Shown: positions 52,845-61,789, counted from the stretch's first letter. The stretch is 64,000 bases of DNA from Allocoprobacillus sp002160865 (GCF_042850985.1 NZ_AP031415.1:2108001-2172000); one strand, 5' to 3'. Notes: generated by a model not told the origin, from the letters alone. A program made the numbers and translations.

Positions 52845-53190
52845 ATTTTTCACCTCTTCGTATATATGTCCTTTCATATTTACTATTATAAACGAAATTG
52901 ATAACTTAATAAACATAAAAGTAAATTATTTTTATATCTAAGGGTTGCATTTAGTTTCTGTGAGTAGTATATTATAGCTAGATAATTAATAGCTATTATA
53001 AATTAGCGTTTAATTATCCTATGGAGGTGATTTCTGTTAACACAAAATAAAAGGCTCATTAGATAGAGTTTGGCGACACATCTAATGAACCACTATGTAA
53101 CGTGAAAGAACAGTTTATATAATGTCCTTTCTTGTACATTATAACAAACTTTCTTTCACATTGTAATACTCTTGAAGGAGGAATGTGAAT
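52845..53190. promoter_or_regulatory. Divergent control region with two large inverted repeats
   Basis: Repeat 1, 53053-53092: GGCTCATTAGAT with ATCTAATGAACC (one mismatch). Repeat 2, 53102-53159: GTGAAAGAA..AATGT with ACATT..TTCTTTCAC, about 23 bp imperfect. Could be a replication or excision origin, or leader RNA. Confidence 0.6.
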
Positions 53191-53427
53191 ATGAAAGAAG
53201 AAAATAGAGTATTTATTGAAACTCCTGCATTCACAGGAAGAAATGTACCCATTATGGAGCTATCCAAAGCAATTGGAAAAGATGCACAATTTATCCGTAT
53301 TGGATTACAAAAAGGTATTTTAACATTCGGTTATGCTTTAAAGAAAGATAATTCAAGCGAATTTAATTACTATTGTCCTGATAAAAAAGTATGGGAAGAA
53401 ACAGGCTATTTTAAAGGCGGTATTTAA
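53191..53427 (+). CDS. Small HTH/excisionase-like protein
   Basis: 78 aa. IMELSKAIGKDAQFIRIGLQKG resembles a helix-turn-helix of the MerR-like excisionase type. The ATG at 53191 is chosen over an upstream GTG because AAGGAGG is nine bases away. It starts the element operon and precedes the ATPase by 2 bp. Likely controls replication or excision. Confidence 0.65.
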   Translation: MKEENRVFIETPAFTGRNVPIMELSKAIGKDAQFIRIGLQKGILTFGYALKKDNSSEFNYYCPDKKVWEETGYFKGGI

Positions 53428-53429
53428 AA

Positions 53430-54386
53430 ATGGCTGAATTAGAAATTGTTCGCTTATCTGAAATTCAGAGCAAAGAAGTAGAATGGCTATGGTATCCCTA
53501 TATACCTTCCGGAAAGTTGACAATTATCCAAGGTGATCCGGGATGTGGAAAAACGATGCTTATTCTTTATCTAGCTAGTTTGTTATCTAGTGGCTCTCCA
53601 CTTCCATCAGAGGATTCTAGCGTAAAGCGTGAACCCTGTACAGTTATCTATCAGACATCGGAAGATGGTTATGATGACACAATTAAGCCAAGATTGGAAA
53701 GATTTACAAAAGCTGATTTAAATCGCATTGTTTTCATTAAAGAAGATAAATGCTCACTAACAATGTTAGATGAGAGAATCGAACAAGCCATCATTCAAGA
53801 AAATGCAAAACTATTTGTTCTTGATCCAATTCAAGCCTATATAGGACATAATATTGACATGAATCGTGCTAATGAAATTCGTCCTCTTCTAAAAAAATTA
53901 GGAGATATTGCTCAAAAACATAATGTTGCGATTGTACTTATCGGACATATGAATAAGGCAAAAGGTGGAAAGTCATCTTATCGTGGTTTAGGTAGTATTG
54001 ATATTCCAGCGGCAGCTCGTAGTGTTTTAATTTGTGGTGAATTAAAAAATGAAGAAGGTGTACGAGCAGTGGTACAGGATAAATCAAGTTTAGCACAACG
54101 AGGAAAACCATTCGCCTTTAAACTGAATGATGATGGATTTCATTGGTTAGGTGAATATGATATTAGTCCTGAAGAATTATTAGATGGGTTCAAACGAAGA
54201 ACTGATAAAGACCGTGCAAAAGATTTCATTAACGAAACCTTATCGGAAGGTGCCGTAGAGGCGAATATTATATATAAAAAAGCAACAGAACAAGACCTTT
54301 CTAAACGTACACTAGACCAAGCGAAAGCAGAGTTAAATGTCAAATCATTTAAAGAAGGTAAAGTATGGTATTGGAAACTAATTTAA
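53430..54386 (+). CDS. RepA-like AAA ATPase/helicase (AAA_25)
   Basis: 318 aa. Walker A GDPGCGKTMLI near residue 35, Walker B LFVLDPIQAYIG near 130, and IVLIGHMNKAKGG..YRGLGSIDIPAAARS, the pattern of RepA-type hexameric helicases. A C-terminal winged-helix may follow. It probably supports replication or maintenance of the excised circle. Confidence 0.85.
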   Translation: MAELEIVRLSEIQSKEVEWLWYPYIPSGKLTIIQGDPGCGKTMLILYLASLLSSGSPLPSEDSSVKREPCTVIYQTSEDGYDDTIKPRLERFTKADLNRIVFIKEDKCSLTMLDERIEQAIIQENAKLFVLDPIQAYIGHNIDMNRANEIRPLLKKLGDIAQKHNVAIVLIGHMNKAKGGKSSYRGLGSIDIPAAARSVLICGELKNEEGVRAVVQDKSSLAQRGKPFAFKLNDDGFHWLGEYDISPEELLDGFKRRTDKDRAKDFINETLSEGAVEANIIYKKATEQDLSKRTLDQAKAELNVKSFKEGKVWYWKLI

Positions 54387-54391
54387 CATTG

Positions 54392-54525
54392 CAAGGTTGC
54401 AAGCACTCTAGGGACTTGCAATCTTGCAACCTTCCTTTAAAGAAAAGCCTTTGTTACTTTGCCGAAAGTAACGCAAATGCACTTTTGTCAGAAACAAAAG
54501 ATGCTTGCGCTCTGCGAGGCTTTTA
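54392..54525 (+). other. Candidate origin of transfer
   Basis: Structure-rich leader before the relaxase gene: AAGGTTGCAAG..CTTGCAACCTT, GTTACTTT/AAAGTAAC with loop GCCG, and CTTTTGT/ACAAAAG. MobV elements place oriT just upstream of mob; no nick-site consensus was confirmed. Confidence 0.45.
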
Positions 54526-55653
54526 ATGCAGTCTAAAACGATAAGTATAACGCTTGGAAAAGGGAGTATAAGTCATAATGCACGAACTTTTATAGCTGAT
54601 AATGTTGACCCTAATAGAACTCCACTAAATGTTGAATTCGTTAATCAAGACATCAAACAGGCTTATCATGACTTGTTTGATGAAGCACTTGAAAAGTACA
54701 ACGCTAAGCAAAAAAGAAGTGATCGAGTCATAAAAGATTATTACGAAAAAATACGTACAGGGAAACAAGAAAAGCTATTTCATGAAATCATAGTACAAAT
54801 TGGTAATAAAGACACAATGAATGCAACATCAGAAAACGGTCAACTAGCAAAAGAAATACTATCACAATATATGGATGATTTTTTAGAGAGAAATAAGAAT
54901 CTATATGTATTCTCTGCCCATCTTCATATGGATGAAGAAACACCTCATCTCCATATTGACTTTATACCTTATACGACTGGTAGTAAACGAGGATTAGAAA
55001 CTCGTGTATCGCTTAAAAAGGCTATGGAAGAACTTGGCTTTATTGGTAAAGGTAAGCAAGAAACAGAATATAATTTGTGGGTAAATGCAGAAAAAGAGCA
55101 TCTAGCTCAGATTATGCAAACACATGAAATTGAATGGCAAAAACTAGATACTCATAATCAACACCTAAGTGTTTATGATTTCAAAAAGCAAGAACGCATA
55201 AAAGAAGTAGAAGAATTAACTAAGCAAGTTGATACTCTTGTTGATAAAATCAACGATTATCAGCAAGACATTCATGATGTTGATCAGCTAACAAGTGAAA
55301 TCACTGATGACTTATGGAATATTCCTGAACCAAGGCGATTTATGAGTGCTAACAGTTATAAAAAAGATATCATCGAACCTTTTATCAAAAAATTAAAAAC
55401 AGTCATCAAACGTATAATAAATGATTATTTAAGATTAAGACATGAAGTTAAAGAACTTCGTACAAGAATATTACCACTTAGAATAAAGATCAATGAACAA
55501 GATGAGCTGATTGATCGCTTATTAGACGAAAATCGAATCAACTCAACTAAACTAAAAAAACTACAAAGAGTTCTTGGACAAAAAACTTATGAAGAAATAT
55601 TAAACAAGCCAAAGGAGAAACGTAAAAATGTTAGAGAAAAAGATTATAGATAA
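54526..55653 (+). CDS. mobV: MobV/Pre-type relaxase
   Basis: 375 aa. Nicks oriT and pilots the strand using a helper conjugative element. The metal triad is in SAHLHMDEETPHLHID near residue 135 (HxDExTPHxH). N-terminal YYEKIRTGKQEKLFHE contains candidate catalytic residues. The C-terminal 160 residues are coiled coil. ATG at 54526 follows GCGAGG; the end overlaps the next gene by 26 bp. Confidence 0.9.
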   Translation: MQSKTISITLGKGSISHNARTFIADNVDPNRTPLNVEFVNQDIKQAYHDLFDEALEKYNAKQKRSDRVIKDYYEKIRTGKQEKLFHEIIVQIGNKDTMNATSENGQLAKEILSQYMDDFLERNKNLYVFSAHLHMDEETPHLHIDFIPYTTGSKRGLETRVSLKKAMEELGFIGKGKQETEYNLWVNAEKEHLAQIMQTHEIEWQKLDTHNQHLSVYDFKKQERIKEVEELTKQVDTLVDKINDYQQDIHDVDQLTSEITDDLWNIPEPRRFMSANSYKKDIIEPFIKKLKTVIKRIINDYLRLRHEVKELRTRILPLRIKINEQDELIDRLLDENRINSTKLKKLQRVLGQKTYEEILNKPKEKRKNVREKDYR

Positions 55654-56008
55654 TGGAATTACTTATCAATTGATTGGAGAAGTTTATTATCCTGTCATGG
55701 TTGATGCGGAACTGCCCATCGGAATATATGCAAAAAAACGTATAGAATATTTAACTGAAAACAATTTAGTTTCCTTTGATAAACACTATACAGAATATCA
55801 ATTTCATTATGAGATGTTTTGTTTAAATTGTTATTGTGAGCAATTATTCCAAAGAAAGTTCTTTGAATATTTGGAACAACATCCTGATGCAAATAGAAAA
55901 CAAATAACAAAGAAGAAAAAAGAAATTAAAGATGAAATTATTGAGATTTATCTTTTACAACCACAGGAGGTGATTTATAATGGCAAAGAACTTGAAATCA
56001 CCAAATAG
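55628..56008 (+). CDS. TnpV-like accessory protein
   Basis: 126 aa. YQLIGEVYYPVMVDAELPIGIYAKKRIEYL resembles the TnpV family found in mobile elements. Function unknown. RBS AAAGGAG before ATG at 55628; it is coupled to both mob and int, overlapping int by 29 bp. Confidence 0.6.
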   Translation: MLEKKIIDNGITYQLIGEVYYPVMVDAELPIGIYAKKRIEYLTENNLVSFDKHYTEYQFHYEMFCLNCYCEQLFQRKFFEYLEQHPDANRKQITKKKKEIKDEIIEIYLLQPQEVIYNGKELEITK

Positions 56009-57092
56009 ATATGGTGGAGTAACGAAACTAAGTAATGCCTCTCGAAGAAGAAGACCTTATGCAGTACGTATTACTACAGGATATGTGATTAATGAGAAAA
56101 CAGGAAAATCCACTCAAAAATACGCAATCATTGGTTATGCCAAGACAAGAAATGAAGGACTTCAAATGTTAGCTAAATATCATGAACATCCTTTTAATAT
56201 AGAAACCGGTGATATGACATTCAGAGAAGTATACGAAAATTGGTCTGAAGATAAATATGAAAATGCTTCTCAATCCACAATAAATGGATATAGAGCAGCA
56301 TATAATGCTTGCTCTAAAATTTATGAAAGAAAGTTCAGAGAATTAAAGACATTTGACTTACAGGATATTATTGATAATTGTGATAAAAATTATCCAACAT
56401 TACGAAAGATTAAAATCCTATTTAATCAATTATATGCATACGCAATGAAACTAGATTTATGTGGAAAAGATTATTCTAAATATGTAGATATTGCAAAATT
56501 CAGTGATAAAAATCCTGATAAATATGATAGAAAGCCATATACCAAAGAACAAATAGATATTTTATGGGATTTAAGAGAAGATAAATATTATCAAATCATT
56601 CTTATTCTAATCTACACAGGTTTGCGTATTGATGAATTATTATCATTGGAAAAAGAAAATGTTCATCTAAATGACCGATATCTTGATATCATCAAATCTA
56701 AAACAGAAAATGGAATTAGAAAAGTACCAATCAGTGATTATATTTATCCGTTTATCAAAAATTGGTATGATTCATCGGAATGTAAGTATCTTTTACATAC
56801 CGAAGAACAGAAACCATTTAAATATCGAAACTATTATGATAGCTATTTTCTTCCACTAATGGAGAGATTAGGTTTTGATCAAACACCACATTGTTGTAGA
56901 CATACGTTTATTTCATTACTTGCCGAAGCTAAAGTTTCACCAACATATACTAAAATGATTGCAGGACATAAAGGTGCCATGACAATGACCGAAAAAGTAT
57001 ATACACATATTGATATGCAATATTTAATTGATGCAGTAAACAGCGTGTATTATCCTAAAAATATAAAAAATGAAAAAGCAATTAAAATGTGA
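55980..57092 (+). CDS. int: Tyrosine recombinase (integrase) of the rpsI element
   Basis: 370 aa. N-terminal arm-binding and core-binding SAM-like domains, then the catalytic domain: Arg in TGLRIDEL, HCCRHTF (HxxR), AGHKG and the tyrosine in VYTHIDM near the C-terminus. It recombines the 16-bp core at the rpsI end. RBS AGGAGG before ATG at 55980. Confidence 0.93.
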   Translation: MAKNLKSPNRYGGVTKLSNASRRRRPYAVRITTGYVINEKTGKSTQKYAIIGYAKTRNEGLQMLAKYHEHPFNIETGDMTFREVYENWSEDKYENASQSTINGYRAAYNACSKIYERKFRELKTFDLQDIIDNCDKNYPTLRKIKILFNQLYAYAMKLDLCGKDYSKYVDIAKFSDKNPDKYDRKPYTKEQIDILWDLREDKYYQIILILIYTGLRIDELLSLEKENVHLNDRYLDIIKSKTENGIRKVPISDYIYPFIKNWYDSSECKYLLHTEEQKPFKYRNYYDSYFLPLMERLGFDQTPHCCRHTFISLLAEAKVSPTYTKMIAGHKGAMTMTEKVYTHIDMQYLIDAVNSVYYPKNIKNEKAIKM

Positions 57093-57306
57093 TACAACTG
57101 CTCAATATAAAGCATATCTATGGATTAAAAGGAACTTTGAACTATCAGCAATAACTGTATCATTGTATGATCAGGAAAGTTTGATGATTGCTGACTATAA
57201 AAAAGAATACGCAATCATTAATTACAAAAATAATAAAATAACCATCACATATCAGGATGGTACTAAACAAACCGAAAAGTATAAATCACATGAACCATGT
57301 CTTTGA
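57070..57306 (+). CDS. Hypothetical protein, 78 aa
   Basis: Begins in the last 23 bases of int. MKKQLKCDTTAQYKAYLWIK; beta-rich (KKEYAIINYKNNKITITYQDG). No recognised family and no strong ribosome site of its own, so it depends on coupling. Ends at a terminator. Confidence 0.5.
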   Translation: MKKQLKCDTTAQYKAYLWIKRNFELSAITVSLYDQESLMIADYKKEYAIINYKNNKITITYQDGTKQTEKYKSHEPCL

Positions 57307-57323
57307 TGTGGTTCTTTTTATTA
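57290..57323 (+). terminator. Terminator of the element operon
   Basis: GAACCA/TGGTTC stem with about 11-nt loop, then TTTTTATT. Confidence 0.65.
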
Positions 57324-57415
57324 TTCATTTTTTGATTATAAGATGAGTACAAGAAATAGATTGAATTTATTGTGTCGCATATTGGAGAACTGTGGTGATA
57401 ATTTTGTATCTTACT

Positions 57416-57436
57416 TGTCGCTTACGTGTCGCTTAC
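57416..57436 (+). repeat. Integrase arm-type repeats, right end
   Basis: TGTCGCTTAC at 57416-57425 and 57427-57436 with one base between. Confidence 0.65.
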
Positions 57437-57544
57437 CGTTTTTAATTTATAAATATACAAAAAAACTCAAATCGAGTTTTAGCCGATAAATAAAGGCTTT
57501 TGCTGATTTGAGTTTCTTTGAATTGTTTTGAGTATTCCCAAAAA

Positions 57545-57937
57545 TTAACGTTTTGAGAACTGTGGTGCTCTACGAGCTGCTTTAAGTCCGTATTTTTTAC
57601 GTTCTTTAACTCTTGCATCACGAGTCAAGAATCCAGCTGCTTTTAATACTGGTCTGTAATCTTCTCCAGCTTCTAATAAAGCTCTTGAAATTCCATGACG
57701 GATAGCTCCAGCTTGTCCACTGTAACCTCCACCTTTAACATTAACAATCACATCAAACTTACCAGTTGTACCAGTTAATTCAAGTGGTTGGTTGACGATC
57801 ATTAATAGTACATCTGATGGTAAGTAATCTTTTGCTTCTCTACCATTAATAACAATTTTTCCAGCACCTGGTGTTAAAATAACACGTGCTACTGAAGACT
57901 TTCTACGTCCAGTTCCTCTGTATTGTACACTAGCCAT
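57545..57937 (-). CDS. rpsI: 30S ribosomal protein S9
   Basis: 130 aa, full length. YRGTGRRKSSVARV at the N-terminus and the conserved C-terminal KKYGLKAARRAPQFSKR, which reaches the P site. The last codons and stop form the attachment core of the integrated element, and the reading frame is intact. RBS GGACG-type before ATG at 57937, 15 bp behind rplM. Confidence 0.97.
   Translation of the reverse strand: MASVQYRGTGRRKSSVARVILTPGAGKIVINGREAKDYLPSDVLLMIVNQPLELTGTTGKFDVIVNVKGGGYSGQAGAIRHGISRALLEAGEDYRPVLKAAGFLTRDARVKERKKYGLKAARRAPQFSKR
57546..57561. repeat. attR core of the rpsI element
   Basis: TAACGTTTTGAGAACT at the end of rpsI. Confidence 0.85.
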
Positions 57938-57952
57938 TTATTCTCGTCCTCC

Positions 57953-58390
57953 TTATCCCTTAATTTTTAATTCAACTGGTTGTTGTGCAGCGTGTGGATG
58001 TTCACTACCAGCGTATACAAATAATTTCATCCCTTGTTTTCTTCCAAGTGTGTTATGAGGTAACATACCTTTAACAGCTGCTTCTACAAATCCTGTTGGA
58101 TTTGATTCTTTGAATTGGCGAGCAGTTTTAACTTTTAAACCACCTAACCAACCAGAATGATGATAGTATTTAACTGTATCTAATTTTTTACCAGTCATTA
58201 CTACTTTGTCTGCATTAACAATAATAACATAATCACCAGTATCTACATGTGGTGTAAATGTTGGTTTATGTTTTCCTCTTAATACAGATGCTACTTCTGA
58301 TGCTAAACGTCCTAAAGTTAATCCTTCAGCATCAACAACGTACCATTTACGTTCAATTGTGGCTTCTTTAGCCATTGTTGTTTGTCTCAT
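57953..58390 (-). CDS. rplM: 50S ribosomal protein L13
   Basis: 145 aa. MRQTTMAKEATIERKWYVVDAEG, LGRLASEVASVLRGKHKP and MLPHNTLGRKQ are the family blocks. RBS AGGAGG eight bases before ATG at 58390. First gene of the rplM-rpsI operon. Confidence 0.97.
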   Translation of the reverse strand: MRQTTMAKEATIERKWYVVDAEGLTLGRLASEVASVLRGKHKPTFTPHVDTGDYVIIVNADKVVMTGKKLDTVKYYHHSGWLGGLKVKTARQFKESNPTGFVEAAVKGMLPHNTLGRKQGMKLFVYAGSEHPHAAQQPVELKIKG

Positions 58391-58444
58391 TTTTAATCCT
58401 CCTGTAGTTTCCGGGGCTACAAACGTTAAAATAAGGCACCTATT

Positions 58445-58472
58445 ATTATAGCAACATTCCGTTTTTTGTCAA
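58445..58472 (-). promoter_or_regulatory. rplM-rpsI promoter
   Basis: Consensus TTGACA, 16-bp spacer, TATAAT on the minus strand. The leader of about 50 nt has a TGTAG/CTACA hairpin before GGAGG, possibly an L13 leader. Confidence 0.85.
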
Positions 58473-58556
58473 TATGAATTTCTTCCTATTCATCGCCTTT
58501 TTCTTTTTTTCTTTTTTTTACACAGTAAATCAAAATCATTACGCTTCTCGATAAAA

Positions 58557-59054
58557 TTAAGGTAAAAGTTCAGAAAGTGTAAGTATGTAATATTCGTGAT
58601 CATCTGTTATTATCACATTCTCATCATCAATAACAATAAAATCCAAAATTTCATCAAGTCCCTTATAATCTATATCGGCATACTTTTTCTTTTGAAAATC
58701 AATCACAACTATACTTTCCAAATCATGATTTTCAAAAAATACATAGCGATTATGAGAAATTTGATAATTATAAGAAGATAAATCAAAAGGTATACTCATT
58801 TCTTCATGAGTATACATGTCTTTTAAAATTGTTTTCTGATCCTTAAATTCAACAAAGAAAGTAGAAGCAGATGGATACATTCCCTGTTCCTCTAAAATAC
58901 TCACATTATTTGTCTTTAAATCAATGACACATGATTCATCTTGACTTGTATAACCAACAATAAAATATTCATTAAAGAAAGCATATTCTTCATTATGAAG
59001 ATATGGGGATAATTGATCTATTCTTGTTTCTTTATGAGTTTTTGTATTAAAAAC
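58557..59054 (-). pseudogene. 3' portion of an unknown gene cut by the Tn916-like element
   Basis: The frame is open from about 59054 to the TAA at 58557 (166 codons) without a good start. It encodes repeated beta strands such as YVFFENHDLESIVVIDF and FIVIDDENVIITDDHEYYI, as in a beta-propeller or cell-surface protein. The frame is closed immediately inside the Tn916-like element, so the N-terminal part should be on its other side, outside the window. Confidence 0.65.
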
Positions 59055-59190
59055 TTACTAAATTTCTGATTATCTTTTCATAAGTTGGTAAATGCCGATA
59101 TATCCCGTATTTTAGGGCTTTATCGGTATTTTCTTTTCGGAAGATACCTTGCATAAGCTGGCATTTACCAGCATGAAAATGCAACCAAAA

Positions 59191-59211
59191 GTAGTAAATG
59201 AGTAGTAAATA
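59191..59211 (+). repeat. Int arm-type direct repeats (Tn916 DR2-like)
   Basis: AGTAGTAAAT twice, one base apart, between int and the element end. Confidence 0.75.
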
Positions 59212-59223
59212 TAAGCTCCGATA

Positions 59224-60414
59224 TTAACAAGCCAGCCTTTCCAGTTCTGCTTTTGCAGATTGAAATGTGCCGTGTGCATAATAGCCAAGTGTCATGGTTA
59301 TGTTAGCGTGTCCCATGAGATATTGCAGAGTGTTTGGGTTCATTCCTCTGTTTGCCATATTCGTACAATAAGTATGTCTGAATGAATGTGGCGTGATGTT
59401 CGGTAACTTGTCCGTGTGATACTTGTTATACTTCTTAATCAGTCCTCGCACCATGCCCTCATAGTTTCCTGCAACTTTAGGCAAGCCCTCACGATTTAGG
59501 AATAGGAAATTGCTGTAACCACCTACAATCAGCGGTTGTGCCTTTCCTCTGTTCTTTAGTATTCTTTGGATTGCTTGATAAGCCCGTTCTGTCAATGGAA
59601 GTTCCCGTTTTCCGTTTTTGGTCTTTGGTGTTTCAATATAGTAGCCCATTTCGCTATCTTTCAATAACTGGTGGTCTATATTGAGTATTCTGTTCTGCAT
59701 ATCAATATGCGTCGTCAGTCCGCAAAATTCAGAAATACGAAGTCCCGTTTCCAGCAGAAGCACAACCTCATCATAATACTTACTGTAAATCTTGTCCTTT
59801 TCCATAAAGGCAAGCAGGTGTTCTTCCTGCTCTGGTGTAAGGATAACTTTCTGTTCGGTATCATCTTCCAGAACATCACTTAACTTAAATTCAAATGGGT
59901 TCTTTCTGATACAGTCGTCTTGTATTGCCATGTAAAATGACGCTTTCAAGGAACGTTTATAGTTATCAATCGTTTTATAGGCATATCCTTTTTCGCTCAT
60001 TCTGATAGCCCATTCTTTAGCGTCCGACTGCTTAACCGTATCAATCGCCCTCATACCTAATGGGTCATTTTTCAAAGCGTTCATAAGATACTGTCGTCCT
60101 TTTTCAGTAGCCCTTTTGATGTTCTTTCTTTGACTGTTCTTCTTGTCGTAGAGCTGGCAGACTGTCATTTTACCGCCGACTGTGTCGATACCGTCGTTAA
60201 GGTCTTTTTTTATCTGTGCTTCTTTTTCCCTCAACGATATATCATCACGCTTTCCAGCAGGTGTCTTGTCTGTCGGTACAAGTTTCCAAGAATAGATAAA
60301 TTGTGGCTTTCCGTATATATCGGTATATTTATAAACGTATCTTCCGTCTTTTCGCTGGCTCTCTCCATTACGCAAATTGCGATTTTTACTGTCTTTTCGT
60401 TTCACATTAGACAT
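59224..60414 (-). CDS. int: Tn916-type integrase
   Basis: 396 aa. Starts MSNVKRKDSKNRNLRNGES, the arm-binding N-terminus of Int-Tn916 relatives. Catalytic Arg in ETGLRISEFCG, SFRHTYCTN (HxxR), MGHANITMT and Tyr in LGYYAHGT. Promotes excision and integration. RBS GGAAAGGAG-like before ATG at 60414. Confidence 0.95.
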   Translation of the reverse strand: MSNVKRKDSKNRNLRNGESQRKDGRYVYKYTDIYGKPQFIYSWKLVPTDKTPAGKRDDISLREKEAQIKKDLNDGIDTVGGKMTVCQLYDKKNSQRKNIKRATEKGRQYLMNALKNDPLGMRAIDTVKQSDAKEWAIRMSEKGYAYKTIDNYKRSLKASFYMAIQDDCIRKNPFEFKLSDVLEDDTEQKVILTPEQEEHLLAFMEKDKIYSKYYDEVVLLLETGLRISEFCGLTTHIDMQNRILNIDHQLLKDSEMGYYIETPKTKNGKRELPLTERAYQAIQRILKNRGKAQPLIVGGYSNFLFLNREGLPKVAGNYEGMVRGLIKKYNKYHTDKLPNITPHSFRHTYCTNMANRGMNPNTLQYLMGHANITMTLGYYAHGTFQSAKAELERLAC

Positions 60415-60491
60415 AGTGTAAAGCTCCTTTCCGTCATGGAATGAGCCGTGACACGCTACTAATATTATACCATATCTACGGCTCAATGACA

Positions 60492-60695
60492 TTAGATTTC
60501 GTCCAATGTATCTATGATTTTTTCAAATTGTTTTCGCTTAATCTGAATACGATTACCGTTCACGATAACCCAGCCAGCGTCAAGATTTTCTTCGGCTAAT
60601 TTACGCAATTTCTTTTCGCCAATACGGAAGTATTTAGACGCTTCTTCAATCGTCAGCGTATATTTTTCCCAGATAGGCACATCAGTATTGTTCAT
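60492..60695 (-). CDS. xis: Tn916-type excisionase
   Basis: 67 aa, family length. MNNTDVPIWEKYTLTIEEASKYF with MerR-like winged HTH, ending IIDTLDEI. Bends the ends for Int during excision. 77 bp upstream of int. Confidence 0.93.
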   Translation of the reverse strand: MNNTDVPIWEKYTLTIEEASKYFRIGEKKLRKLAEENLDAGWVIVNGNRIQIKRKQFEKIIDTLDEI

Positions 60696-61009
60696 AATCT
60701 ATGCACCCCCTTTACTGTGTGTCATTTTTTTACAAGCAGACAAACGGCTTTGGAAAGCTCCGTTAGTATCTCAACTATTCCCATTCTTGTGGGCAGAACC
60801 GCACCATGCGGACGTATCATTATTCTGTGAGGATAGGTCGTGGCAAAACGACTATTCCAACAGTCGCTCTCGGATCACTGCGTGGGTCGCTCGCTTTCTT
60901 TTGGAAAGGTCATGGCGTACAGTCCCCGTGGCTTGCTATCTCACAAACGTATCTGTCTGCTTTATTCAGTTGTCAAAGACCAGACGGGCATAATCAATCC
61001 CAATATGAA
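60696..61009. other. Non-coding stretch in the Tn916-like element
   Basis: About 310 bases, GC-richer. Frames on the plus strand are open by chance, lack ribosome sites and run against all neighbours. I see no convincing gene. Confidence 0.55.
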
Positions 61010-61243
61010 TTAGAAGCGTTTAATATCAAAGTTTAAGATTTTACGAATAATCGCTTCTTTGATAAAACCTTTCATTTCCAAATCTACCGCAAGACGTAAG
61101 TTGTTGTTATCGTCGTAAAACGGACGCATACAGCACTGATTGATATATGGGTCATAAAATTCCAAGATTTTTGAAATTGCTGTTTCGTCGCCGTCGCAGG
61201 CTTTGGAAATAACCGTGAAAGTCGGTGTCAGCTCTTTTGGCAT
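61010..61243 (-). CDS. HTH-domain conjugative transposon protein
   Basis: 77 aa, MPKELTPTFTVISKACDGDETAI.., with RPFYDDNNNLRLAVDLEMKGFIKEAI, the helix-turn-helix domain protein next to sigma factors in Tn916-like elements. Starts 16 bp before the sigma gene stop, so coupled. Confidence 0.8.
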   Translation of the reverse strand: MPKELTPTFTVISKACDGDETAISKILEFYDPYINQCCMRPFYDDNNNLRLAVDLEMKGFIKEAIIRKILNFDIKRF

Positions 61244-61668
61244 TTTTCTTTTTCCTCCTCAATCAGTTGCTTTAACTTGTCTAGTGCTTGTATTCTGCAC
61301 TTCGTTACATTCGCTCTGGAACAGTCAAGCATTTTCCCAATGTAAGTGTCCGTGTCGCCAATGAAAAAATACTGTAAAACGATATTACGCTTTCGTTCTT
61401 CAATAGCTTTCAATGCACGAGCCAGTTGTTCATCTTCGATTGATACTTTTTCTCCACAGACTTCAAATACCGCAACATAATCCGTAGAATATGTATCTTC
61501 TGTACCTATGGAATTTAAGAGGTCGTCCATAATTTCGGCGAATGGCATTTCTTTTTTCTCTGAACGACGTATCGCTCGATAGAAGTCAATCGCTCTATGA
61601 CGTATAACTGTTTTAATAGCACAATCGAATTGATGACAGGTTTTTTCTTGTAGTTCTGACGGTTTCAT
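61228..61668 (-). CDS. Sigma-70 family regulator of the transposon
   Basis: 146 aa. Region 2-like HRAIDFYRAIRRSEKK and a C-terminal region 4 HTH (GKMLDCSRANVTKCRIQAL). Drives transposon gene expression (Tn916 ORF7-like). ATG at 61668 is preceded by AGGAGGTG. Confidence 0.85.
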   Translation of the reverse strand: MKPSELQEKTCHQFDCAIKTVIRHRAIDFYRAIRRSEKKEMPFAEIMDDLLNSIGTEDTYSTDYVAVFEVCGEKVSIEDEQLARALKAIEERKRNIVLQYFFIGDTDTYIGKMLDCSRANVTKCRIQALDKLKQLIEEEKEKCQKS

Positions 61669-61789
61669 TTTCCTCACCTCCTTTCGCTAGTCGAAAAGAG
61701 GTGTCTGCCCCTTTTCATATATACCGCGTTGAAAGTGGGGGACAGCGTAACCAAAATCGAAAAAACTTTAAAAAATTTTTTTCTGGCAT

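Larger units (their letters stand above)
51183..57561. mobile_element. Integrative mobilizable element in the 3' end of rpsI, about 6.4 kb
   Basis: Bounded by a 16-bp direct repeat of the rpsI end. Carries small membrane protein, DUF3788, XRE regulator, HTH protein, AAA ATPase, MobV relaxase, TnpV-like protein and tyrosine integrase, with no conjugation machinery. Integrase arm-type repeats TGTCGCTTAC lie at both ends (51235, 57416, 57427). Confidence 0.9.

Noticed and set aside
58557..58904. Complete 115-aa gene starting at GTG
   Set aside because: The frame continues upstream with similar composition to 59054, and the GTG has no ribosome site; the gene is truncated.
60688..61036. Plus-strand frames of 101 and 76 aa
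   Set aside because: No ribosome site, opposite to all transposon genes, no family features; probably chance frames in GC-richer DNA.
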